Shown here piece after piece: positions 24,676 through 33,167 of a stretch of 36,973 nucleotides of DNA. This DNA comes from Planctomycetota bacterium. GTDB taxonomy: Bacteria > Planctomycetota > Phycisphaerae > Phycisphaerales > SM1A02. The stretch spans positions 1 to 36,973 of the forward strand of contig JAPLMU010000059.1 of the NCBI GenBank assembly GCA_026386795.1, read 5' to 3'. The notes beneath the pieces were generated by a model. It searched no databases, had not been told where the DNA came from, and was given only the letters and a program-made list of their open reading frames with translations. Positions within the stretch are counted from its first letter, which is position 1. Each line of letters starts with the position of its first letter. The position numbers were made by a program, and so were the translations under genes.

Positions 24676-26446
24676 AGACCTCCTCAATTGTGGTCATTCC
24701 TTCAAGCACCTTCTGCACGCCGTCGTCCCAAAGAGTGCTGAATCCGCCGGCCTTGAGAACTTCGCGGATCTTGGCTGGCTCGGAGTTGGCGCAGATCGCG
24801 TCGATGAGCGCCTCGTCGGGGACCATCAATTCATAAACGCCCAATCGTCCGGACAAGCCGGTGTCATGGCACTTACGGCAGCCGATGCCCTTCCAGAGGC
24901 GACTGCACATCGGTGCGTATTCGCCAAGAGACTTCAGTTGCTGAGCGTCGGGCGCAAACTCTTGCTTGCACTGACTGCAGATGCGGCGCACCAAACGCTG
25001 TGCGAGAACACCCTTCAAACTCGCGGCCACCAAGAATGGCTCGACGCCAAGATTCTGGAGACGTGTGATTGAACTTGGCGCATCGTTGGTGTGCAGGGTG
25101 CTGAGCACCAAGTGACCGGTGAGTGCCGCCTGAACGGCAATCTGGCCAGTCTCGCCGTCACGAATTTCACCAACCATGATGATGTCCGGGTCCTGACGGA
25201 GCAGGGCGCGAAGTGCACCAGAGAATGTGAAACCAGCCTTCGGATTGATCTGTGCCTGATGCACTCCTTGCAGGTTGGCTTCTACCGGATCTTCAACCGT
25301 CGAGACGTTGTTAGCGACTGTGTCGAAAGTACCAAGCACGGAATACAGGGTGGTCGACTTACCTGAGCCGGTCGGTCCAGTCACCAAGACAATGCCGTAG
25401 GGTTGGTCGATGACGCCCTGGAAAATTTCAAGCATCTTCGGACGGAAACCCAGTTTCTCAAGTCCAAGCTTGGCAGTTGAGACATCGATGATTCGCATCA
25501 CGATCTTCTCGCCGAACTTTCCAGGCAGGGTGCTGACGCGCAGATCAATCGCACGGCCCTTTACGCGAACGGAAATCTCGCCGTCCTGTGGCACGCGGCG
25601 CTCAGAGATGTCCATGTGCGCCATGATCTTCACACGGCTCGAGATGGCGGCATGCATGCGGTACGGTGGGCTCATCTTGTGAAAGAGAACTCCGTCGATG
25701 CGGTAGCGAACCCGCAGGTGACCTTCGTCAGGCTCCACGTGAATATCACTCGCTCCCTCGGCGGCGGCGCTGCAGATCATGAAATTGACAAGCTTCACGA
25801 CTGGACCAACGTCGTCGGTTGCGTCGAAGCCCATCATTTCCTCAACGCGCTTCTCTTGCAGTTGATAGTCAGCTTCGTCGGTGCCGTCAAAGAGGTCAGC
25901 AACCAATTCCTCGGCTTGCTTGTTGACATTCTCGGCAGCGCGAGTTGGGTCGCTGAGCAGGGCATCGATGCTCTCATCAGGCGAAGCGACAAAGCGCACT
26001 TTGAAGCCAGTCTCGCGGGCGATCAGTTCCTCAACGAAGAAATTCTGTGGGTCTGCAGTGGCGACCACGAGTTCGGTTCCAGCAAGAAACAGCGCGCAGA
26101 CGCGGTGCTCTTTGCGAAGGCTCTCCGGAATGAGCGCCATGGCTCCTTCTTCAAAGAGGGCCGCAGGCTCAAGAACGAATTCGACGCCACGATTCTTGGC
26201 AACCGCCTGGAGTAGGACGGTCTTGTCGACCAATCCCATTTGAATCAGCACTTCGCCGAGGAGCAGACGTTGCCCACCGCGAACCTGCGCTGCGAGAGCC
26301 TGGCGCAATTGATCAGTGGTGAGCGTTCCGTCTTCGACCAGAATCTGGCCAAGTGGCGGAAGCGTCGCAAGCTCAATGTTGTACGGCCGGCTTGGCGCAG
26401 CATCGCGCGTTACTCCGTAGCCACCGTGATCGGCTCCATGATTCAC
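24656..26446 (-). CDS. Assembly ATPase of a T2SS/type IV pilus system (GspE/PilB)
   Basis: This 596-residue hexameric ATPase powers pseudopilus or pilus extension. An N-terminal T2SSE_N/MshEN-type domain (about 30-160; LGQILVEDGTLTTDQLRQAL, LGEVLIQMGLVD) is a candidate cyclic-di-GMP or PilM/GspL contact domain. The catalytic part shows Walker A GPTGSGKST (357-365), Walker B DIIMVGEIRD (421-430), the His box LSTLHTND and a four-Cys zinc site (C490, C493, C523, C526) as in GspE/PilB and not in the retraction ATPase PilT. The GTG start overlaps the preceding stop (GTGA), so translation is coupled to the PilP-like gene. No PilT homologue is seen in this window. Confidence 0.95.
   Translation of the reverse strand: MNHGADHGGYGVTRDAAPSRPYNIELATLPPLGQILVEDGTLTTDQLRQALAAQVRGGQRLLLGEVLIQMGLVDKTVLLQAVAKNRGVEFVLEPAALFEEGAMALIPESLRKEHRVCALFLAGTELVVATADPQNFFVEELIARETGFKVRFVASPDESIDALLSDPTRAAENVNKQAEELVADLFDGTDEADYQLQEKRVEEMMGFDATDDVGPVVKLVNFMICSAAAEGASDIHVEPDEGHLRVRYRIDGVLFHKMSPPYRMHAAISSRVKIMAHMDISERRVPQDGEISVRVKGRAIDLRVSTLPGKFGEKIVMRIIDVSTAKLGLEKLGFRPKMLEIFQGVIDQPYGIVLVTGPTGSGKSTTLYSVLGTFDTVANNVSTVEDPVEANLQGVHQAQINPKAGFTFSGALRALLRQDPDIIMVGEIRDGETGQIAVQAALTGHLVLSTLHTNDAPSSITRLQNLGVEPFLVAASLKGVLAQRLVRRICSQCKQEFAPDAQQLKSLGEYAPMCSRLWKGIGCRKCHDTGLSGRLGVYELMVPDEALIDAICANSEPAKIREVLKAGGFSTLWDDGVQKVLEGMTTIEEVYGACRR
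24679..24685 (-). promoter_or_regulatory. Ribosome-binding site of the GspF/PilC gene
   Basis: GAGGAGG on the minus strand ends 3 bases before the ATG at 24675. It lies within the last codons of the ATPase gene and decides the GspF start. Confidence 0.6.
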
Positions 26447-27006
26447 TTCCGTGCTCCCTTCGTAGACTGCTCCGAAGCGCGTCCGGTAGACGCGTATCCA
26501 AGTTCAGCGCGCCGTCCCCCGTCACGGAGAACCACGCGTCGCTCCTGAATTTCTTCAACGACGAAGCGATGCCCATCACTGTCTGATACTTCGTCGCCCA
26601 CTGCCACCGTTTCTTCCCCGATTACTGCATATTCGCCAGCAATAATCGCCCGCAGGTGCAATCCAGCGGGTGCGGGAGCGCCAGTTGCTACGCCCGCGCT
26701 TGAAGTTGGAGCGTTGGACGTGTCGGTCGACATGAAGAATGGCCGGAACGGGTCGCGGGCCGGGTGTGACTCCAGGACGAGTTCCACGCGGGGCCGTGCG
26801 ATTGCAGCCACTGGGCTACTCGACTCTAACGCAGGAGTGACATCCACCTCTGACGCGGCGACAGCCTTCGCAGGCTTGAACACCGTCTTCAATCCGAGTG
26901 CTCCTACCGTCAAGCACACGGCGGCGGAAAGAATGGCAAACTGCTTCGGTTGCACACCCAAGCGGCTGCACAGTTCAGTCCAACGGCTAGCAATGGGAGC
27001 GCTCAT
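26443..27006 (-). CDS. PilP/GspC-like periplasmic link protein
   Basis: The 187-residue bitopic protein has a short cytoplasmic start, one membrane helix (about 24-42; FAILSAAVCLTVGALGL), a periplasmic linker containing ARDPFRPFF, and a small beta domain (LRAIIAGEYAVIGEETVAVG, then FVVEEIQERRVVLRDGGRRA). The R-x-P-F motif and a C-terminal domain of this shape are typical of PilP and of the homology region of GspC, which connect the inner-membrane PilN/PilO complex to the secretin. Sequence conservation is low, so the call rests mainly on position between PilO and PilB plus architecture. It is joined to both neighbours by 4-base stop/start overlaps. Confidence 0.7.
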   Translation of the reverse strand: MSAPIASRWTELCSRLGVQPKQFAILSAAVCLTVGALGLKTVFKPAKAVAASEVDVTPALESSSPVAAIARPRVELVLESHPARDPFRPFFMSTDTSNAPTSSAGVATGAPAPAGLHLRAIIAGEYAVIGEETVAVGDEVSDSDGHRFVVEEIQERRVVLRDGGRRAELGYASTGRASEQSTKGARK

Positions 27007-27644
27007 CGGCGAGCCTCCGGGGCGGCTGGGTTCTGTGCTGGCGCATGCTCAAACCACTCTTCAAAGACGATGGTGGCACGCACGGTGGCGTTGCCGGAGG
27101 TGGACTGTTCCAATGGTGTGCTTGTCACCACGATCTCGACTGAACGCGGGGTCACGAGCTGGTTCACGCCCTCTGCGGCATCGAGCACCCCAAAGATTGA
27201 TTCAAATGATGCAGACATCTCCACGGTCACATCGCGGCGCGATACCGGGGCACCGATGGCAACGCCATCAACCTGTGCGAGTGCGCTTGTTCGAATGGAT
27301 TGCTCGCGCACAATTGTCCCGTCAGTTGGCCGGGTAATGGTCGACAGCAGATGATCGCGATCAGTGCCCTCTGCGAGCGGACGGCAGCGGTGGCTGTATT
27401 CCTCGCGCAGACTGGCAACATTTCGCTCAAGTAGCTGAAGGTTGTTCTTCTGCGTGATGTTCTCGCTGCTTACGGCTTCAAGGCGCTGGGATTCGTCTTG
27501 CATGCTTAGAGCGCGGGCATAGTTTGGAATAACGAAGAGCCCAGTGATCATGATCGCTACGATTGCTGGAGCGATGGCCAAGACCAAAGTCTCTCGGTCG
27601 AAACGTTCGCGGATGTGCAGATTGGCAAATCGCATTGAGGTCAT
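27003..27644 (-). CDS. PilO/GspM-like inner-membrane protein
   Basis: The 213-residue product begins MTSMRFANLHIRERFDRET, followed by one membrane helix (LVLAIAPAIVAIMITGLFVI), a periplasmic coiled coil (SMQDESQRLEAVSSENITQK, LLERNVASLREEYSHR) and a ferredoxin-like C-terminal domain. This is the PilO/GspM layout: dimerises with PilN in the periplasm and aligns the platform with the secretin. ATG 27644 is chosen because it overlaps the previous stop as ATGA; the frame is open to 27722 without a plausible N-terminus. Identity is from architecture and gene order. Confidence 0.8.
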   Translation of the reverse strand: MTSMRFANLHIRERFDRETLVLAIAPAIVAIMITGLFVIPNYARALSMQDESQRLEAVSSENITQKNNLQLLERNVASLREEYSHRCRPLAEGTDRDHLLSTITRPTDGTIVREQSIRTSALAQVDGVAIGAPVSRRDVTVEMSASFESIFGVLDAAEGVNQLVTPRSVEIVVTSTPLEQSTSGNATVRATIVFEEWFEHAPAQNPAAPEARR

Positions 27645-28372
27645 CGTGAGGCTCCCTTGGCAACTGCCGCCACTGAGTTTCCGCCTGATCGAACGTATTG
27701 GACATCGAGGTCGATTCGGCAATTCACGGCGAACTCCTGGATGCGTCCGCGGGCGATGTCGGTCGGCTTATTCTCAGAGACCGTGACCGCAGTAAACGGC
27801 TTGGTGTTCGTGAGTTTGCGCTCGAATTCGTAGAGATCGGCGTTGTCTGCGGCGTAGCCATGGATGGTGATTTCCATCCAACGGGCCGGCGCGGCTGTCG
27901 GAACATTGCCAGTATTGGCTGGCGCCGCAGCGGACTTCTCATTTGCTTGCGCATTGGCATTGCTATCGTTCGACGTGCCGCTCGCAGATTGCTTCACTTC
28001 CATGCGAAGCATCGAAAGGCTGCTGCGCTCCGGCATGAGATTGGTAATGGTGGCAATGATGTCGCTCTGCTCAATGGGGAGTGCCAGGCGGTCGTACACG
28101 CTGAGATAGCGGTGTAGTTCGCGCTGTTCGGCAGCGAGGCGGTCGATGACGTCATCGACATTCGTGGCGTTGGTGGTGAGTGCGAGTGACACGCTCCGGC
28201 GCGCTTCTGCTTCGTGGAAACGATTCAACGAGTGGCCGGCAACGCCCACCACCATCACGCCGAGAAGTCCAAGCAGCAACATGCTGCGGCGGCGCGAAGT
28301 AACTAGCACGCCGCGCCGGCGGACCTCACGGGGGAGGAAGTCGACAATGAACTCGGCCGACGCGTTATTCAC
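27641..28372 (-). CDS. PilN/GspL-like inner-membrane protein
   Basis: The 243-residue product starts with IVDFLPREVRRRG, close to the conserved N-terminal motif of PilN (N-L-L-P-x-x), which binds PilM. A membrane helix (MLLLGLLGVMVVGVAGHSL), a periplasmic coiled-coil stretch (VIDRLAAEQRELHRYLSVY) and a C-terminal ferredoxin-like domain follow, interrupted by an Asn/Ala/Ser-rich insertion (about residues 130-155). It is expected to pair with PilO and link cytoplasmic PilM to the periplasmic complex. The start is GTG, overlapping the PilM stop (GTGA). Confidence 0.82.
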   Translation of the reverse strand: MNNASAEFIVDFLPREVRRRGVLVTSRRRSMLLLGLLGVMVVGVAGHSLNRFHEAEARRSVSLALTTNATNVDDVIDRLAAEQRELHRYLSVYDRLALPIEQSDIIATITNLMPERSSLSMLRMEVKQSASGTSNDSNANAQANEKSAAAPANTGNVPTAAPARWMEITIHGYAADNADLYEFERKLTNTKPFTAVTVSENKPTDIARGRIQEFAVNCRIDLDVQYVRSGGNSVAAVAKGASR

Positions 28373-29625
28373 GCGGCTGCTCCTGCAGTTGAAGTACGGG
28401 TAGAGGATTCGTGACGCGTGACTGCCTTTGGCTCCGCGCCGAGGCCAATACTGCTGTTAGCGCTTGTTCGCGGTCCAGTTCGCCCGCCGAAGGTGGTACG
28501 GCCACCGCGCTGTGGCAACGACTCTGTGGCAACTCGAATGTTCCGCAGAAGAACCGGTAGCTCTGTGCATGCTGCTCCGACAGCAGCGACCCAAGCGTTG
28601 CCATGAATGCATGCCTCGGGGTCACGGATGATTCGAATAGGCATCGCAAGAGAAGAACGCACGCCGCAGACGCTTTCAATCGTCGCCGCGGCCTGTGGAT
28701 CAGTTGCGGCAGGGCCTGTCAACACAATCTCTTTCGGCCACCAACCGCCCGCGCTGTGCTCGACATGACGTAGGCAACGCAGGGTTTCCTCGGCAAGTGC
28801 ACACCAACGCCATGCGGTTCCGGTGTCATCGCCACCATCAGACCCAAGGCTAATGGTTCCGGTGTCGTTGCTATGCAGCGTCCGACCACTGTGAGTGCGG
28901 CGATGGATCGTCATGCCCACTGGAGCCCAATCGCCGCGGATGGTACGCAAGAACGAAAGTGCACCGTCGCGCAGAAGAATGAGTGTGGCTATGCGATCTT
29001 CAATGTGTAGCAATGCGAAGTCACGCGACTCAGCAGGATCAGCACACTCACTGCTGCGCTGGCGAGTGATTGCCCGAAGCGCAGCAAGCGCTGCATGCTC
29101 AATGCGAAACGCTGACGTGTGATTCGAGGAGATGATCTCGGACGCGGCATTCACTATCTCGCGCGGGATCGCCATCATGAGAACTTCGTTGCTGCCGCCA
29201 GCGGTGCCTCCAAGACGAAGATGGCCAATGACGGAACTCTCGCCATCGATGCCAAATCGGTCAATTGCTTCGAAACGGACGCTTTCGGTCAGTTCTTGGT
29301 CGGTCATGGCGGGAAGGCGTGCAATGTCAGTCTGAAACAATTCGGCCGGTAGGGTGGCGATGACACGCTGGCCGGAGAAGTTCAAACCGGCGATCGTCTC
29401 GCGGATGCGCTGCGCCATTGACGCAGAGTCCATTCGATGGCCATTTCCCTCAAAGATTGAGCCTGCGATCTCAGCGGCCGCCGTGCACCGGTAGTCAGTC
29501 CCGCCTGGCGCAAGTTGCAGGAGGCGCATGCTCGAGCGTCCGAAGTCAGCGGCGATCGGAGCGGTGGATCGGCCGCGTTGCATCCAGTTGCCGCGATCCT
29601 TGTTGTTGTTCTTAAACCCGAACAT
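28369..29625 (-). CDS. PilM-like actin-fold cytoplasmic ATPase
   Basis: The 418-residue protein has no signal or membrane segment. Actin-like (PilM/FtsA) elements are visible: phosphate-1 loop APIAADFGRSSMRLLQL, and the conserved segment VIATLPAELFQTDIARLPAM followed by ESVRFEAIDRFGI, typical of PilM. In type IV pili PilM binds the N-terminal tail of PilN and joins the platform to PilB; in T2SS the cytoplasmic part of GspL plays this role. A good ribosome-binding site (AGGAGG) lies 8 bases before the ATG on the minus strand. It follows the pseudopilin gene after a 97-base gap that contains a strong hairpin. Confidence 0.88.
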   Translation of the reverse strand: MFGFKNNNKDRGNWMQRGRSTAPIAADFGRSSMRLLQLAPGGTDYRCTAAAEIAGSIFEGNGHRMDSASMAQRIRETIAGLNFSGQRVIATLPAELFQTDIARLPAMTDQELTESVRFEAIDRFGIDGESSVIGHLRLGGTAGGSNEVLMMAIPREIVNAASEIISSNHTSAFRIEHAALAALRAITRQRSSECADPAESRDFALLHIEDRIATLILLRDGALSFLRTIRGDWAPVGMTIHRRTHSGRTLHSNDTGTISLGSDGGDDTGTAWRWCALAEETLRCLRHVEHSAGGWWPKEIVLTGPAATDPQAAATIESVCGVRSSLAMPIRIIRDPEACIHGNAWVAAVGAACTELPVLLRNIRVATESLPQRGGRTTFGGRTGPRTSANSSIGLGAEPKAVTRHESSTRTSTAGAAA

Positions 29626-29660
29626 ACTGGTGCCTCCTAGTTACTCATTCGTATCGGAAG

Positions 29661-29690
29661 AGAGGCGTCGGCACTTCTGCCGACGCCTCT
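29661..29690 (-). terminator. Perfect 13-bp hairpin between pseudopilin and pilM-like genes
   Basis: AGAGGCGTCGGCA (29661-29673) and its exact complement (29678-29690) enclose a 4-base loop. There is no U-tract on the minus strand after it (CTTCCGATACG), so it may be a partial terminator or an RNA-stabilising hairpin that lets the pilin be made in excess over the platform proteins. The hairpin is seen; the regulatory role is inferred. Confidence 0.6.
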
Positions 29691-29722
29691 GGAATTCTTG
29701 CAATTGAACACCGAGCGTCCGA

Positions 29723-30103
29723 TTACGGTGTCGGGGTGAACTTGCGCGTGGAGGCGCTCCATGTCCAGCCCTTGGCCGAATTGACTTGATTCACCAAGTC
29801 TTCTGCAGAGCAGTAGCCATTGGTAACGAGCTTGTTGAGCGCGGTAGCGTTGTAGGAAGTTGCGTTCGTCAGAACAATCGTGTCGCCATTGGGCTGGAAC
29901 TGGTTGAGTCGGGTCACCATAGTGGTGATCTGACCACCGCGTGCATCAGCGGCTTCGATGTTCGCATCATCAAGAGCGCCAGTCACTGAAGGAACCACGA
30001 GCGCCGCGAGGACGCCGATGATTACCACAACGATGAGGATTTCGATAAGCGTAAAGCCCTTGCGGAGCGTCGTGATCTTCTTGTTGTTGGTGCTGTTCGT
30101 CAT
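29723..30103 (-). CDS. Major pseudopilin (GspG/PilA-like)
   Basis: The 126-residue product carries a type III (prepilin) signal: a basic leader with R-K-G before FTLIEILIVVVIIGVLAAL, with Glu at +5. It is expected to be cleaved after Gly and N-methylated by a prepilin peptidase, which is not in this window. The helix is followed by a short globular domain (QITTMVTRLNQFQPNGD, GYCSAEDLVNQ, GWTWSASTRKFTPTP). The C-terminal Ca-binding signature of classical GspG (D-P-W-G) is not seen, so this is a divergent major pilin. AGGAG lies 9 bases before the ATG. It is the first gene of the minus-strand operon and is divergent from the minor pilin operon. Confidence 0.93.
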   Translation of the reverse strand: MTNSTNNKKITTLRKGFTLIEILIVVVIIGVLAALVVPSVTGALDDANIEAADARGGQITTMVTRLNQFQPNGDTIVLTNATSYNATALNKLVTNGYCSAEDLVNQVNSAKGWTWSASTRKFTPTP

Positions 30104-30331
30104 GGTGAGAACTCCTCTTGGTTTGCTGCCTGGATCAATCTTTCAGTGATCCGCACTCGGGCAACTCTGCCTGAATCGGTCACACAAACACTCTCGGAAA
30201 CAAAAGGGGGGGTCTGCAATCAATGCATCTGCAATTTCGCGAAGTATTCCTCTAGCGAGGGTCCGTAATGCCCGATTGGGCTTGCAAGGGCGTATTTGTA
30301 ATGGACAGTCTTTTTGCGGAGAGAACCATTT
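30104..30331. other. Divergent intergenic region of the pilin operons
   Basis: This is the longest gene-free stretch in the window (228 bases) and should hold the promoters of both secretion operons. Visible features are a 6-bp hairpin in the pseudopilin leader (GGATCA 30133-30138 with TGATCC 30148-30153), a run of seven G at 30206-30212 and a direct repeat at 30213-30235. I could not find a sigma-54 (GG-N10-GC) or a good sigma-70 promoter by eye. Confidence 0.5.
30213..30235. repeat. Direct repeat TCTGCAAT, possible operator
   Basis: TCTGCAAT occurs at 30213-30220 and 30228-30235, 15 bases apart start to start, with the palindrome ATGCAT between them. The position in the middle of the divergent pilin promoter region makes a regulator-binding site possible, but no regulator is known. 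Confidence 0.35.
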
Positions 30332-30847
30332 ATGACGAATCGACCAACAGATCCCACGCCGGACACGAAGCCAGAGAATGGTGGATGGCAGGTGTCCATG
30401 CGTCGCCCGCGTGGTTTCACTTTGCTTGAGGCGCTGATTGCGTCCGTGATTGTGGCGATGGTGGCCGCAACAGCATCTATGTCTGTTGCAGTGGGTGCGT
30501 CAATCGAGCAGCAGAACCGGCTCTCTGTACTTGCTATGCAGGCGGCTGAGTTGCAGATGAGTTCCGTATTGGAACAGTCGTATGACACCATGAGCGCGCT
30601 TACTGGTACCGAAGCAGTAGGTGCGATGTTGGCACCCATGCGCCCAGGTGCGACGGTGCGCGGGCTGTTGCCATCTACATTCTCGGAGCTCTCACGCGTC
30701 ACAACGATCGTTACAGAGAACCGAACGCTCACTCAATACAACAACTACACGGTTTCTGGAAAGCGGATTGATGTAACCGTTATTGGCCCGGGTGGCATAA
30801 CCCTCGCGCATCTTGTGCGATTCCGTGGAGTTGATCCCACAACATGA
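30332..30847 (+). CDS. Minor pseudopilin, GspI/PilV-like
   Basis: The 171-residue product has a 27-residue hydrophilic leader ending R-P-R-G, then FTLLEALIASVIVAMVAATA with Glu at +5, a type III prepilin signal. The L-L-E-A-L-I-A form of this motif is typical of GspI and PilV. A globular domain follows. ATG 30332 is chosen with GGAGA about 9 bases upstream; a TTG at 30314 is an alternative. The stop overlaps the next start (ATGA). In T2SS, GspI nucleates the tip complex with GspJ and GspK, whose candidates follow immediately. Confidence 0.85.
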   Translation: MTNRPTDPTPDTKPENGGWQVSMRRPRGFTLLEALIASVIVAMVAATASMSVAVGASIEQQNRLSVLAMQAAELQMSSVLEQSYDTMSALTGTEAVGAMLAPMRPGATVRGLLPSTFSELSRVTTIVTENRTLTQYNNYTVSGKRIDVTVIGPGGITLAHLVRFRGVDPTT

Positions 30848-31485
30848 TGCTCCGACCTTCGCAATTTCCGAAGCGACGCGCCGGCTTCACATTGGTGGAG
30901 TTGCTGGTGTCGATTACCGTGACGGCGATCATTGCCGCATCGGTAGCAGCAACAGTTTCTGCGGTTGCTGTTGGGCTACAAGGCCAAGACGAAGCTGCGC
31001 AGGAAGTGGCGCGCTTGGCGCGGAGCCAGGCGCGCATCGCCGATCATCTCTTTCGCGCACGCATGATCCTTTCGGAGTCGACCACGGTGGCCACTATGTG
31101 GCTTCCTGCTGAGGCGTTTGATGGATCTGCAACCAACGCCACCGAGTACGACACCATCAACGGCAATGAGCTTCGTTGGTATGTGATCGACCGCACGAAC
31201 CGCGTTGTCAGCATGCAGCGGCTCACGAACACGCTGAATCGCACCATTTACCCACTCGCGACCGACTGGTCCGCATTGCGAACTTCGCTTGCCGCGTCGG
31301 GATCGCTCGTGACCACTACGGTTCTCGAAGGGGTCCTCGATGCCGCATTTCGGTTCACCACCTTTAATCCGTGTTCGAACCGTCGCCTTGTGCTTGATGT
31401 CCAACTTGATGACGATCACGGCGGCATGCACTTTGAGCTTGGTGGAATCATCGATGCCTTGCAGCGGCACACGGACTGTCAATAA
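30844..31485 (+). CDS. Minor pseudopilin, GspJ/PilW-like
   Basis: The 213-residue product has the prepilin motif R-A-G before FTLVELLVSITVTAIIAASV, with Glu at +5. It is followed by a helical stalk (DEAAQEVARLARSQARIADH) and a larger beta domain (ATMWLPAEAFDGS, NELRWYVIDRTNRVV, RRLVLDVQLDDD), as in GspJ and PilW. Length and order after the GspI-like gene support a GspJ role in the pseudopilus tip. It starts within the preceding stop and is followed after 8 bases by the GspK/PilX-like gene. Confidence 0.85.
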   Translation: MMLRPSQFPKRRAGFTLVELLVSITVTAIIAASVAATVSAVAVGLQGQDEAAQEVARLARSQARIADHLFRARMILSESTTVATMWLPAEAFDGSATNATEYDTINGNELRWYVIDRTNRVVSMQRLTNTLNRTIYPLATDWSALRTSLAASGSLVTTTVLEGVLDAAFRFTTFNPCSNRRLVLDVQLDDDHGGMHFELGGIIDALQRHTDCQ

Positions 31486-31493
31486 GGACCAAC

Positions 31494-33167
31494 ATGACCA
31501 ACCATGCCTTCCATCCTCGCCGTAATTGCCGCCCACGCGGCAGGGTGGTCGGTGCAGGTGGCAAGACAGCCGCTGGCATGGGACGCGGTGCAGCGCTCAT
31601 GCTTGCGCTGTTTGCCATGATGGTGGTTGGAACCACAACGCTCTCGTACGTGGCGAGTCGGGAAACATCATCAGCAATTGCAGCGAATGCGCAGCTTGCT
31701 GCGGACGCACGAACGCTGGCGTCATCGGGAATGTCGATTGCAAAGGACATTCTTCGCTCCAGCGAAACGATTTGGCGCCGCAATCATGTGGGCGGTGTTC
31801 TTCTCAACAACTATGTGCTCGACGGCGGCACGGTCACCGTGAAGTTGGTGGATATTGTCAAGCGCGCGAATCCTGCCAACGGGGGCAACATCTTCCCCGA
31901 TGATTCCACCACCGAAGTGGAGGTCACCGTCAGCAGCACACGCAACGGCGCCACGTGGAGTTCCGTGGCGAACATGAGCATTCCGAGTGTGGTGAAGGGC
32001 GAATATGCCATCTTTGCCAACAAGATCATGATCATTGATGGAACCAACAACTTCATTGGACGTTGGCCGAACGCGCCGATGAGCGCACAGAAGTTGCGGG
32101 TCAATATTGGTACGCAGGCCGACCTCGCTTTCCTGAGTAATGTCTACCCATGGTTCGGAAGTGGAGTCTGGCTCCAGGGTGGTTGCCGGTTTGAAGCAGA
32201 AGTTGCTGGCTCGACGCCCACGGATCCAGATTCCATGAAAGCCACATGGATCTACTACCCATACTCGGCGAGCGGGTTGATTGTCCAAGGTGCGAAAGCA
32301 AGTTCGGTTGCAGCCAAGCGCATGGACCCACTCGATTCCATTCGGATGGTGAGCCCGCCAGTGCCGCCAACGGTGGGCAGTACTTACACCAACTACACCA
32401 ACAACTACGTCATCACTGGCGGCACGTACAGCGTGAACTCATTCCGCGTTCGTGCGGTGTTCCTTCCGCAGCTCTTTACGAAGAATTTCGAAGTACGCGG
32501 TGGAGCCACTGTCACTCTGAATACCGGCACCTATGAGGTGTACGGATCGTGGATCCTGCGCGACTCGCGAATCATCATCAATGGCGACGTGAAATTTGTG
32601 ATCAATCCGAACCTGGCGCTGACCGGTCTCGATTGGCAGAACTCCTCAGTGGAGATCAATCCGAACAGTACCTTTGAGATTTACAACGGATACTCAATGG
32701 ATGTCCGGAGTTGCTGGATTGGCTTGCGGAAGCAGTACATTTGTAACAGCGTGTTGATTGACGGCGATCCGCATAAGAAGAATTGGTTCGGGCAGTTCAC
32801 TTCGAATGCTTGCTACGGAGTGGCGCCTAGTTCACCGCAGTACATGGAGCCGTGGCGTGTTCGTGTCTATCCAATGCGGCAGTTCCTATCGAGCTTTTTC
32901 CTGTGGGATATCCGAGACACTTCGATTGTTGGATCACTGTTTCTGCCGACCAACCCGATTCGACTCTTTGGACGCACGCAGGTGTATGGACGAGTGGCTG
33001 CAAATCACTTGCTCATCTATGACACCGCAAGTTTCTTCTACGACCACGCGCTTGATCTTGTGACCGGATTCACCGAAGGTCGTGCGCCATCGCGCGGTGG
33101 TGATCCAGAAGACATGTTCCCCTCCCGCGTCATTACATACGGATTCAATGCGGAGTCGGCTCGATGA
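31494..33167 (+). CDS. GspK/PilX-like tip protein with beta-helix-like body
   Basis: The 557-residue product has an N-terminal leader of about 32 residues and then GAALMLALFAMMVVGTTTLS, a prepilin-type helix that lacks Glu at +5, as in GspK and PilX. A helical stalk follows (ETSSAIAANAQLAADARTLA). The body (about 100-530) is rich in short beta-strands and Asn/Gly turns (GGTYSVNSFRVRAVFLP, FEVRGGATVTLNTGTYEVYG, SRIIINGDVKFVINPN), reminiscent of a right-handed beta-helix. Near the C-terminus, IRLFGRTQVYGRVAANHLL followed by F-F-Y-D-H-A-L-D matches the end region of PilX-type DUF7305 proteins as I recall them. It is probably the tip adhesin or substrate-contacting subunit. Its stop overlaps the next start. 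Confidence 0.75.
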   Translation: MTNHAFHPRRNCRPRGRVVGAGGKTAAGMGRGAALMLALFAMMVVGTTTLSYVASRETSSAIAANAQLAADARTLASSGMSIAKDILRSSETIWRRNHVGGVLLNNYVLDGGTVTVKLVDIVKRANPANGGNIFPDDSTTEVEVTVSSTRNGATWSSVANMSIPSVVKGEYAIFANKIMIIDGTNNFIGRWPNAPMSAQKLRVNIGTQADLAFLSNVYPWFGSGVWLQGGCRFEAEVAGSTPTDPDSMKATWIYYPYSASGLIVQGAKASSVAAKRMDPLDSIRMVSPPVPPTVGSTYTNYTNNYVITGGTYSVNSFRVRAVFLPQLFTKNFEVRGGATVTLNTGTYEVYGSWILRDSRIIINGDVKFVINPNLALTGLDWQNSSVEINPNSTFEIYNGYSMDVRSCWIGLRKQYICNSVLIDGDPHKKNWFGQFTSNACYGVAPSSPQYMEPWRVRVYPMRQFLSSFFLWDIRDTSIVGSLFLPTNPIRLFGRTQVYGRVAANHLLIYDTASFFYDHALDLVTGFTEGRAPSRGGDPEDMFPSRVITYGFNAESAR

